A program made the position numbers and the translations under genes. A stretch of 5,402 nucleotides of DNA from positions 1-5,402 of the forward strand of contig JACQYJ010000195.1 of assembly GCA_016208525.1 (NCBI GenBank), written 5' to 3'. The notes under the pieces were generated by a model, which was not told the DNA's origin, did no database searches, and saw only the letters and a list, made by a program, of their open reading frames with translations. Positions 1 to 5,037 of this stretch are shown piece by piece; the stretch's first letter is position 1, and each line of letters opens with the position of its first letter. Origin of the DNA: Deltaproteobacteria bacterium. GTDB taxonomy: Bacteria > Desulfobacterota > JAENJC01.

Positions 1-300
1 ATTGCCTTTGATTAGCCGGAGCCTATTGACTATCTCGTTTTTAGTAAAACCAACTACAAAGTTATCACGGGCCGTTGTCACACCCATCGAGAAAACGTCA
101 AAGACATCGGAAACGGAAAGAAAGCTGTCGTACTTATCGCGCCCGGCAAAATCCTTCTTAACGAAGAAGTAGTGAGGCTCATCCGGTCTAAGCTCTGTCC
201 ATTCCGTTGAATCTGTATTGTGTCTGGAAAGGAAATCAAATTTTTCATCCATTAACCCGTAAATATCCTGATAGAAGACCTTTCCAAGCCCTTTCTTTTT
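1..300 (-). pseudogene. Continuation of the restriction-modification gene beyond the amber codon, partial at the window edge
   Basis: Reading the minus strand on from the TAG in the same frame gives 100 codons without a stop. They begin KKKGLGKVFYQDIYGLMDEK and later contain STEWTELRPDEPHYFFVKKD and SMGVTTARDNFVVGF. This matches the usual flow of the family after IAIFV: a lysine-rich turn, KVFY-D-YGL, a W-x-L-x-P-x-x-P-x-FFV segment, then a specificity-domain entry with T-x-RD-x-FV. The spacing needs no insertion or deletion, so one nonsense codon is the only visible lesion. The nearest in-frame ATG after the stop is at 252-250, without a convincing ribosome binding site, so separate expression of this part is not supported. 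The gene runs off the left end, so further lesions or an intact C-terminus cannot be judged. Most likely this is the 3' part of a recently disrupted gene. Confidence 0.8.
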
Positions 301-2214
301 CTAATCCATAACAAAAATTGCGATGGACACTCCCTGCATTATGTCAAAGACATTCTCATCCCTGCTTCCGTCAGGAGATTTTTCGCCAAGTCTGCTGTTT
401 CCATGAAGGTTCAGGATATAAATCTCGTTGAAAGATTCAAGCAGGCTCTTGCGCATACCCCGGTGTATCAGGCCTGACAGGTAAGAGTTGTTGGTTATCA
501 TCCCAATAACTCCCTCCCCGGCCTTGTCTATTTTCCAGTGGGCAAAGCGGATGAATTTTATGTAGTTATCGGACAACGGTTGAATATTTCCTTCGGAACT
601 GACAGCCTCTTTGTAATCATCAAGTATCCCCTTGATATAGGTGTTTAATCTCCTTCTTCCGCCTCTCTTATCTATGCGTTCTTCTTTTATATAATAGCCG
701 TCTATGAACTTAGACTTGTTTGCAGAGCTTACTGAATACGGCGGATTGCCAAGTATTACAAGGATTGGCTGTTCTTTTTTGACTTTTCCGGCCAGATGGG
801 ACTCGTCGGAGAGAGAAGACAAGCCGGGAACCGCCGATTCGTCTAATTCCTCCATATCAAGAGTGTTTGTCAGATAGAACTTGCAGCGGTCGTTGTCGGA
901 CATGCGATAACCGAGTTCTTCAAGAAGGAAAGACATCTTGATATGTCCGATGGCATACGGGGCCATCATCAATTCAAAGGCATAGAAGTTCTTCAGTATA
1001 TGGTCTTTTATGAAATGCTCTTTTCCCCTTTCGCCGAATTTGTCTACAGACTCCTTCACTGCAAGAGTCGCCGCTTCCGCAAGAAAGGTAAGCGTTCCTG
1101 CCGCCGGATCAAGAACAGTGACCGAATCGGTAGCAAGCCCGTCCGGCCTGTTAAACTTTTCTTTAAGTATCTGATGCAATGAACGGACTATGTAAGAAAC
1201 CACAGGCTCAGGCGTGTAATAAACCCCTCGCTTTTCCCTTGCCCTGGGGTCGTATTCGGTAAGAAAGGTCTCGTAGAAGTGGACTATGGGGTCTTTTCCC
1301 TTCCCTTCGTGGAAGTACCTGTGCAGTATCTTCTTGACGTCCGTAACGGCAAGCACCTCTGCAATATCGTCAATTATCCATTCCATCTGCCTGGGAAGGT
1401 CTCCGAGCGATATAAATTTGAATACATCTCTTAAAATTCCTATGGTATGGGGTATGTTGTCATAAGCAAGTTTTCTGTTAAATTCGCCTTCCGCGCGGGT
1501 ACGCGCAGCAAAAAGACCGTATGTCAAAGTCTGAGAATAAAGGTCTGCGAACTCCTCCTTACTAAGTCCGGCAATGAGGTGCTTATGAAAAGCGTCATAG
1601 AAGCCTTGAAGGGGCGATATCTGCGGTCGTTCGATTTGATCTGATTCCTGTGCCGCAACATTCATTTCTTCGTTAACTACATCTTTTAGGAATCTGGTCC
1701 TCTTTGCCAATTCTACAGCAAGGGACTTGGCGTTGTAAGTCTTAGGCAGTGAGAAGGAAAAGAATTTTTCCAGCAGTTTCAATAACTGTTCTTCATTTTC
1801 AACAGGTTGTATGGCTTTAACTTTTTGAAATAGGAGAGGTCGGCCAATCTGAACCCTTTCGATAAACTCGCCGTCCCGATAAAGCCGGAACTCAAAGAAG
1901 TTGGTAAGGAGCAGATTCGGGAAGGTGTGGCGATAGCGCTTTAATTGCTCCGAACCTTCGACATTGTCAAGGAACTCTACCTTTGGGTCTTTGGCCTCTA
2001 TATAACCGACAATATGTTGCTTTCCATCCCAAACCCTGAAATCCGGGTTCCCGGCCTCAGTATTCTTAGGAAGCGTGGTTATATGCACATTCTTTTTGCC
2101 TTGGTTCCGGGCGTATTCTGTTAAAAGCCCTTCCAGAGGAGAGTAAAAAGTTTCCTCCCTCGCATCACCGCGGCTTGCTGTTTCATATAGTCTTGCGATG
2201 TAAGATTTAAGCAC
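301..2214 (-). CDS. Type IIG/ISP-like restriction-modification enzyme, nuclease plus N6-adenine methyltransferase part, ended by an in-frame amber codon
   Basis: The 637-residue product is the front of a single-chain restriction-modification enzyme that would cut DNA and methylate adenine from one polypeptide. Residues about 20-75 look like a PD-(D/E)xK nuclease, with E20/E21, GNPDF (D58) and YIEAK (E73, K75). A mostly helical linker follows. The methyltransferase begins with GVYYTPEPVV (330-339), a signature of this family, then SAM-binding motif I LDPAAGTLTF (368-377) and catalytic motif IV NPPY (490-493). No helicase motifs lie between nuclease and methyltransferase, which favours Type IIG over classical Type ISP. 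The start is GTG at 2214, with AAGGA (2222-2226) seven bases upstream. The frame ends in TAG at 301-303, immediately after IAIFVMD, but continues open in the same frame to the window edge. Family members are usually around 1000 residues or more, so this product lacks its target-recognition region. Family assignment is confident; the exact subtype is inferred. Confidence 0.88.
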   Translation of the reverse strand: MLKSYIARLYETASRGDAREETFYSPLEGLLTEYARNQGKKNVHITTLPKNTEAGNPDFRVWDGKQHIVGYIEAKDPKVEFLDNVEGSEQLKRYRHTFPNLLLTNFFEFRLYRDGEFIERVQIGRPLLFQKVKAIQPVENEEQLLKLLEKFFSFSLPKTYNAKSLAVELAKRTRFLKDVVNEEMNVAAQESDQIERPQISPLQGFYDAFHKHLIAGLSKEEFADLYSQTLTYGLFAARTRAEGEFNRKLAYDNIPHTIGILRDVFKFISLGDLPRQMEWIIDDIAEVLAVTDVKKILHRYFHEGKGKDPIVHFYETFLTEYDPRAREKRGVYYTPEPVVSYIVRSLHQILKEKFNRPDGLATDSVTVLDPAAGTLTFLAEAATLAVKESVDKFGERGKEHFIKDHILKNFYAFELMMAPYAIGHIKMSFLLEELGYRMSDNDRCKFYLTNTLDMEELDESAVPGLSSLSDESHLAGKVKKEQPILVILGNPPYSVSSANKSKFIDGYYIKEERIDKRGGRRRLNTYIKGILDDYKEAVSSEGNIQPLSDNYIKFIRFAHWKIDKAGEGVIGMITNNSYLSGLIHRGMRKSLLESFNEIYILNLHGNSRLGEKSPDGSRDENVFDIMQGVSIAIFVMD

Positions 2215-2221
2215 TTGATTT

Positions 2222-2226
2222 TCCTT
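2222..2226 (-). promoter_or_regulatory. Ribosome binding site fixing the GTG start of the restriction-modification gene
   Basis: The minus strand reads AAGGA, then seven bases, then GTG CTT AAA. This supports the GTG at 2214 as the start. The following residues, MLKSYIARLYETA, look like a normal family N-terminus. Confidence 0.7.
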
Positions 2227-2262
2227 AATCCAGCGTCATTAGATGGAAATCTATACAAGCAG

Positions 2263-2291
2263 ATAATATCTTTAAAGAATCTTGAGGTCAA
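2263..2291 (-). promoter_or_regulatory. Sigma70-type promoter for the restriction-modification gene
   Basis: The minus strand has TTGACC (2291-2286) as the -35 box, a 17-base spacer, and TATTAT (2268-2263) as the -10 box. Each matches five of six consensus bases. Transcription would start near 2256 and leave a leader of about 40 bases before the GTG at 2214. The -35 box lies inside an imperfect inverted repeat at 2278-2296, which could be an operator. Confidence 0.6.
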
Positions 2292-2296
2292 GGATT
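2278..2296. repeat. Imperfect inverted repeat over the -35 box of the restriction gene promoter
   Basis: The core CTTGA-GG-TCAAG (2281-2292) is a perfect inverted repeat with a two-base centre. It extends outward to AATC and GATT with one bulged base. It covers the predicted -35 hexamer, a position where a bound repressor would block polymerase. A protein binding here is inference; no controller gene is visible in the window. Confidence 0.4.
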
Positions 2297-2353
2297 TTGA
2301 GGATGCTACAGATAAACGGTCATGCTCTATCTGACAAGAGGCTTAAGGTGTGC

Positions 2354-2374
2354 GTCCTTCGACAAGCTCAGGAC
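2354..2374. repeat. 21-base dispersed repeat with GTCCT/AGGAC ends (TTCGACAAGCTCAGG core)
   Basis: This stretch runs from GTCCT, through the core CTTCGACAAGCTCAGG, to AGGAC; its ends pair as a five-base inverted repeat. I recognise the core as a short palindrome-like sequence scattered between genes in many environmental bacterial genomes, usually seen as the reverse complement TCCTGAGCTTGTCGAAGG. It sits in the 216-base gap between the restriction gene and the tRNA terminator, outside any gene. Only one copy is in the window, so its repeat status here rests on recall. Confidence 0.55.
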
Positions 2375-2430
2375 CCGCTGCCATGTTGTCTGCAGGCGTG
2401 TCAAATGTTTTCCAGTTACAGCCGGTCAGC

Positions 2431-2473
2431 AAAAAACAAAAAAAAGGGCTTGGAAATTTCTCTCCAAACCCTT
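2431..2473 (-). terminator. Intrinsic terminator of the tRNA-Thr gene
   Basis: On the minus strand a hairpin at 2473-2444 has a 13-base stem (two G-U pairs) beginning AAGGG. It is closed by a GAAA tetraloop, and its descending arm ends GCCCTT. It runs directly into a U-rich tract (T7-G-T6, down to 2431). It starts 8 bases beyond the CCA end of the tRNA. On the opposite strand no U tract follows the hairpin, so it works leftward only. Confidence 0.88.
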
Positions 2474-2481
2474 GATAATAG

Positions 2482-2557
2482 TGGAGCCAGCACGCAGAAT
2501 CGAACTGCGGGCCTACTGATTACGAATCAGTTGCTCTACCAACTGAGCTATGCTGGC
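2482..2557 (-). tRNA. tRNA-Thr (anticodon CGU), CCA encoded
   Basis: The 76-base gene folds as a full cloverleaf. The acceptor stem GCCAGCA pairs with TGCTGGC, the D arm contains AGCTCAGTTGGTAGAGC, the anticodon stem is ACTGA/TCAGT, and the T arm contains GTTCGATTC. The anticodon loop TTCGTAA places CGT (plus-strand positions 2522-2524) as the anticodon, reading the threonine codon ACG. Discriminator T73 and an encoded CCA complete the 3' end at 2482. The gene stands alone with its own promoter and terminator. Its 3' end faces the restriction gene, a common arrangement at integration sites, but I found no duplicated 3' end in the window. Confidence 0.95.
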
Positions 2558-2578
2558 AAGATATTATTGAGTATGCAG

Positions 2579-2605
2579 ATTATAACATTTTTAGATACCT
2601 GTCAA
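2579..2605 (-). promoter_or_regulatory. Promoter of the tRNA-Thr gene (extended -10)
   Basis: The minus strand carries a perfect TTGACA (2605-2600) and a perfect TATAAT (2584-2579). The spacer is short (15 bases) but is followed by TGT directly before the -10 box, an extended -10 motif that can compensate. Transcription would start near 2572, about 15 bases before the mature tRNA 5' end. This fits a strong stable-RNA promoter. Confidence 0.75.
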
Positions 2606-2658
2606 TTCGATAAATCAGAAAACCTGAAAGAAGAGGGATGCCTTGACAAATTGACAGG
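2598..2658. repeat. Perfect 10-base inverted repeat in the divergent tRNA/yggS promoter region
   Basis: CCTGTCAATT (2598-2607) is matched exactly by its reverse complement AATTGACAGG (2649-2658). The left copy contains the -35 box of the tRNA promoter. The right copy lies between the proposed -35 and -10 of yggS. The half-site centres are 51 bases apart, close to five helical turns. This would suit a looped or cooperative operator, but it may partly reflect shared -35-like sequence. Confidence 0.4.
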
Positions 2659-2670
2659 AGATGCGATAAT
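2643..2670 (+). promoter_or_regulatory. Promoter for the yggS-proC-yggT-divIVA-yggU cluster
   Basis: TTGACA (2643-2648), a 16-base spacer and GATAAT (2665-2670) form a near-consensus sigma70 promoter. The start site would fall near 2677, only about three bases before the yggS ATG, giving a nearly leaderless transcript. A second TTGACA at 2651-2656 has no good -10 at the right distance. Confidence 0.5.
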
Positions 2671-2683
2671 GGCGGTCAAATGA
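2669..2683 (+). other. Possible four-codon leader ORF (MAVK) overlapping the yggS start
   Basis: ATG GCG GTC AAA TGA begins eight bases after a GGAG (2657-2660), and its stop overlaps the yggS start as ATGA. The yggS ATG itself has no good ribosome binding site, so translation could be handed over from this mini-ORF. This requires a transcript starting upstream of the promoter proposed at 2643-2670, so the two ideas compete. Confidence 0.25.
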
Positions 2684-3357
2684 CTGTTGCCGACAATGTA
2701 AGGGACGTGGCCGGAAGGATTTCTAGGGCTGCAGTCAGGGCAGGACGAAGAGTTGAGGATATTAAACTTGTAGCTATTACCAAGACAGTTGATATTGATA
2801 TGATCCGTGAAGCGGCTGCGGCAGGGGTCAGGGTTTTTGGCGAAAACTATCTGCAGGAGGCCAGGGGAAAAATTCAGGCGATTGGCCACGGCGTTGAATG
2901 GCACATGACTGGGCGCCTCCAGAGGAACAAGGCCAGGGACGCCGTTAATCTCTTTGACATGGTCCAGACCGTAGATTCCCTTGCGCTTGCACAGGAGCTG
3001 GACAAAAGGGCCGGGAGTGCAGGCAAGGTGATATCAGGGTTGATTGAGGTAAACATCGGAGAGGAAGACAGCAAAAGCGGGATAAAGAGCGGCGAGCTGC
3101 TTCCGTTTCTGAACTCCATAAAAGACCTGAACAACCTTTCAATACGTGGTCTTATGACCCTGCCTCCGTACTCCGTCAACCCGGAAGAGGTAAGGCCATA
3201 CTTTAAGGCCCTAAGAGGGATGAGGGACACGGCCAATTCTAATGGTTTCTCTCTGAGTGAGCTTTCCATGGGGATGTCACACGACTTTGAGGTGGCGGTA
3301 GAAGAAGGAGCCACCATGGTAAGGATAGGGACTGCGATATTCGGGGAAAGGAGATAG
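2680..3357 (+). CDS. yggS: YggS/YBL036C family pyridoxal-phosphate homeostasis protein
   Basis: This 225-residue cytosolic protein of the alanine-racemase N-terminal-like fold binds pyridoxal 5'-phosphate and helps keep the PLP pool balanced; the family has no proven enzyme activity. The PLP-binding lysine is K35 in VAITKTV. Further marks are GENYLQEA (54-61), WHMTGRLQRNK (74-84), where most relatives have WH-x-IG-x-LQ-x-NK, VNIGEEDSKSG (125-134) and GLMTL (157-161). The C-terminal phosphate-binding segment is MGMSHDFEVAVEEGATMVRIG (197-217), followed by TAIFG. Length is normal for the family. The ATG at 2680 gives a typical N-terminus (MTVADNVRDVAGRI), although no strong ribosome binding site precedes it. 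It heads the cluster, and its TAG stop lies four bases before proC, whose ribosome binding site is inside the end of this gene. Confidence 0.95.
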   Translation: MTVADNVRDVAGRISRAAVRAGRRVEDIKLVAITKTVDIDMIREAAAAGVRVFGENYLQEARGKIQAIGHGVEWHMTGRLQRNKARDAVNLFDMVQTVDSLALAQELDKRAGSAGKVISGLIEVNIGEEDSKSGIKSGELLPFLNSIKDLNNLSIRGLMTLPPYSVNPEEVRPYFKALRGMRDTANSNGFSLSELSMGMSHDFEVAVEEGATMVRIGTAIFGERR

Positions 3358-3361
3358 GTAG

Positions 3362-4177
3362 ATGTTAAAAAACAAGGTAATAGGTTTCATAGGCGCCGGG
3401 AATATGGCCGAGGCCCTTATAAACGGGCTTATATCCTCTCATACATTACTTCCAGGCTCCATAATGGTAAGCGACAGGAATATTGAAAGGCTTGCTGTTA
3501 TTGCAGAGGGTTATAAAATCAAGGCAGTCAACAGTAACACTGAGGTGGTGTCCGGTTCCGATATCGTTATTATGGCTGTCAAGCCCCAGGATATTTCCTC
3601 TGTGCTGGCAGAGGCAAGGGAAGAAATAAAAGATAAGCTCCTCATCTCTATTGCAGCAGGGATTAAGACCTCGACCATTATGGAGACATTATTAAGACCT
3701 GTCAGGATTATAAGGGCCATGCCTAATACCCCGGCGCTCGTCTTGTCAGGGGCGACCGCTCTTTTTATTGCGGATGGATGCGCAAAGGATGACGAGAAAC
3801 TCGCTCTTAAGATATTTGATGCAGTAGGAAAGACGGTTGTATTGAAGGATGAGGCCCTGATGGATGCGGTAACCGGACTTTCGGGAAGCGGGCCCGCATA
3901 CGTATTTGTTATCCTGGAGGCCTTGGCGGACGCAGGTGTGCGGATGGGGCTCCCGAGGGAAACTGCATCTCTCCTTGCAAACCAGACGGTGTTCGGGGCG
4001 GCAAAGATGGTTATGGAGGTCAAGAGACATCCGGCTGAACTCAAGGATATGGTTGCATCTCCAGGCGGGACGACAATAGCCGGGCTTAAGAAGCTGGAGG
4101 ATGGAAAGATACGGGCATCTCTTATGGATGCAGTGGAGGCAGCAACCTTGAGATCAAGGGAGCTGTCAAGAACGTAA
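3362..4177 (+). CDS. proC: Pyrroline-5-carboxylate reductase
   Basis: ProC catalyses the last step of proline synthesis, reducing 1-pyrroline-5-carboxylate to L-proline with NAD(P)H in the cytosol. The 271-residue protein starts with a Rossmann nucleotide-binding segment, IGFIGAGNMAEAL (7-19). It continues with MAVKPQD (71-77), the MPNTP segment (120-124), DAVTGLSGSGPAY (168-180) and the family signature VASPGGTTIAGL (231-242). Length is standard. ATG at 3362 is preceded by AGGAG (3349-3353) at an eight-base gap, inside the end of yggS, so the two genes are almost certainly co-transcribed. The yggS-proC pairing is common in Gram-negative bacteria. The final TAA lies inside the heptad-repeat array that starts at 4174, yet the protein loses nothing recognisable. 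Confidence 0.97.
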   Translation: MLKNKVIGFIGAGNMAEALINGLISSHTLLPGSIMVSDRNIERLAVIAEGYKIKAVNSNTEVVSGSDIVIMAVKPQDISSVLAEAREEIKDKLLISIAAGIKTSTIMETLLRPVRIIRAMPNTPALVLSGATALFIADGCAKDDEKLALKIFDAVGKTVVLKDEALMDAVTGLSGSGPAYVFVILEALADAGVRMGLPRETASLLANQTVFGAAKMVMEVKRHPAELKDMVASPGGTTIAGLKKLEDGKIRASLMDAVEAATLRSRELSRT

Positions 4178-4243
4178 GATGTAAGACGTGAAACGTAAAC
4201 TCATTAGAAGTAAACTCATCACGTCTCACTTCTCACGTCTTAC
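4174..4243. repeat. 70-base array of ten degenerate 7-base units forming an inverted repeat between proC and yggT
   Basis: From 4174 the sequence divides exactly into ten 7-base units. They start GTAAGAT, GTAAGAC, GTGAAAC, GTAAACT and end GTCTCAC, TTCTCAC, GTCTTAC. The first half follows GTRARAY and the second half is roughly its reverse complement. The outer arms GTAAGACGTGA (4181-4191) and TCACGTCTTAC (4233-4243) pair perfectly over 11 bases. The array overlaps the proC stop (4175-4177) and ends 10 bases before the yggT ribosome binding site. A hairpin in the mRNA here could protect or partly terminate the proC transcript, though only four U residues follow. Similar GTGAGACGTGAAACG-like intergenic repeats occur in some environmental genomes; this is recall, not a search. 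Confidence 0.75.
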
Positions 4244-4252
4244 CGCTTTTAA

Positions 4253-4260
4253 AAGGAGGA
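4253..4260 (+). promoter_or_regulatory. Strong ribosome binding site of yggT
   Basis: AAGGAGGA is a near-perfect anti-16S match and sits just before the ATG at 4264, fixing that start. It is the strongest site in the cluster and follows the repeat array. This suggests yggT is translated independently of proC. Confidence 0.8.
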
Positions 4261-4263
4261 CCA

Positions 4264-4560
4264 ATGTTCGTAGCCGGTAATTTCTTATACGCCTTTGCCA
4301 ATATACTGGATATGGCCCTTAAAATATATCTGTGGATCATATTTGCAAGGGCCATCCTGTCATGGGTTAATCCAGACCCATACAACCCTATTGTCCAGTT
4401 TTTATACAAGGTAACAGAGCCCGTCCTGTATCCCATAAGAAGGATGATGCCTTACGGCGCTGGGATAGACTTTTCCCCCCTGATTGTTATTCTCGCAATC
4501 TATTTTATGAGAGGCTTTGTTGTGAAGACCCTCTTTGACATTGCATTTAGATTAAGATAA
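4264..4560 (+). CDS. yggT: YggT family inner-membrane protein
   Basis: This 98-residue integral membrane protein belongs to the YggT/YlmG family. Relatives are linked to osmotic tolerance in Escherichia coli, to division-cluster function in Gram-positives and to photosynthetic complex or nucleoid placement in plastids; the molecular role is unsettled. Two hydrophobic segments are visible, roughly residues 8-33 and 69-90. Between them lies the family hallmark: ARAILSWVNPDPYNP (28-42), then TEPVLYPIRRMMP (51-63), then GIDFSPLIVILA (67-78). The length matches the single-repeat form; many Gram-negative relatives carry two copies. It lies 86 bases after proC and 18 bases before divIVA. The start is fixed by AAGGAGGA. 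Confidence 0.93.
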   Translation: MFVAGNFLYAFANILDMALKIYLWIIFARAILSWVNPDPYNPIVQFLYKVTEPVLYPIRRMMPYGAGIDFSPLIVILAIYFMRGFVVKTLFDIAFRLR

Positions 4561-4578
4561 AAAAGATGGAGGCTGTGT

Positions 4579-5037
4579 GTGATTAAATCGGCAGAAATAA
4601 GGGATAAGAGGTTCAAGACATCGCTCATAGGATACTCTTTTAAAGAGGTGGATTCCTTTGTCTCTGCAGTTGCGGAGGAGGTCGAGAGGTTGACAACTGA
4701 GGGACGCAATCTGAGCGAAGAAGTCAGAGGACTGACTGCTGACCTTGAGTTATATAAGCGGAGAGAGGAGTCCATTATAAAGACGATGATGGCATCCCAG
4801 AAGGTCTGTGATGACATGAAGAGGAATGCCGAAAAGGAGTCTCAGATTATTCTGTCAGAGGCTGCGTTAAATGCAGAGAAGATGATTGCCGCGGCCCGGG
4901 AGAAGTTAACAGGGATAGAAGGAGAAATAGCTGAGATGCGCAGACAGAAAATTAGATTCGGAGAGGCCCTGAGATCTCTCTTGACAACGCACTTCAAGCT
5001 GATGGATATTTCTAAAGATGAACCGGTGAAAGGGTGA
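4579..5037 (+). CDS. divIVA: DivIVA domain coiled-coil protein
   Basis: This 152-residue protein matches DivIVA/GpsB-type coiled-coil proteins, which recruit partners at curved or polar membranes and in division or cell-wall growth. The N-terminal domain (1-40) shows EIRDKRFKTSLIGYSFKEVDSF, where the family norm is DI-x-NK-x-F-x-x-SFRGYD-x-x-EVD-x-F. Heptad-rich coiled coil runs through about 29-125, with the second conserved block ASQKVCDDMKRNAEKESQII (72-91). The C-terminal part RFGEALRSLL (126-135) is also typical. The start is GTG at 4579, six bases after GGAGG (4568-4572). The membrane-contacting Phe-Arg of Bacillus subtilis DivIVA (F17-R18) corresponds to Leu-Ile here. The stop TGA directly abuts the next ATG, implying coupled translation. 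The family call is firm; the cellular role in this organism is unknown. Confidence 0.88.
   Translation: MIKSAEIRDKRFKTSLIGYSFKEVDSFVSAVAEEVERLTTEGRNLSEEVRGLTADLELYKRREESIIKTMMASQKVCDDMKRNAEKESQIILSEAALNAEKMIAAAREKLTGIEGEIAEMRRQKIRFGEALRSLLTTHFKLMDISKDEPVKG

Noticed and set aside
289..303. A-rich stretch just after the amber codon (minus-strand TAG followed by AAAAAGAAAGGG) as a phase-variation or frameshift site
   Set aside because: The downstream reading continues in the same frame as the upstream part, so slippage of one or two bases would not rejoin them. The tract is also short and interrupted.
943..1644. Plus-strand open frames inside the restriction-modification gene (943-1182 and 1447-1644)
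   Set aside because: Basic, motif-free translations opposite a gene with well-placed catalytic motifs; no start signals.
2282..2683. Plus-strand open frame of 133 codons across the tRNA region
   Set aside because: It runs through the antisense of the terminator and the tRNA, has no ribosome binding site or recognisable protein features, and its open state follows from those structured RNAs. Only its last four codons (MAVK) are kept, as a possible leader.
2874..3317. Minus-strand open frames opposite yggS and similar long frames opposite proC (3511-4044), divIVA and yggU
   Set aside because: They lie antisense to genes with clear family motifs, have low-complexity Ser/Leu-rich translations, and lack ribosome binding sites. 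They are shadows.
3355..3357. Genome-wide reassignment of TAG to a sense codon, suggested by the amber in the restriction gene
   Set aside because: yggS ends in TAG exactly where its family ends. Reading through would add 42 unrelated codons overlapping proC in another frame.
4174..4243. CRISPR array
   Set aside because: The 7-base units are contiguous, degenerate and mirrored, with no spacers of 25-40 bases and no cas genes.
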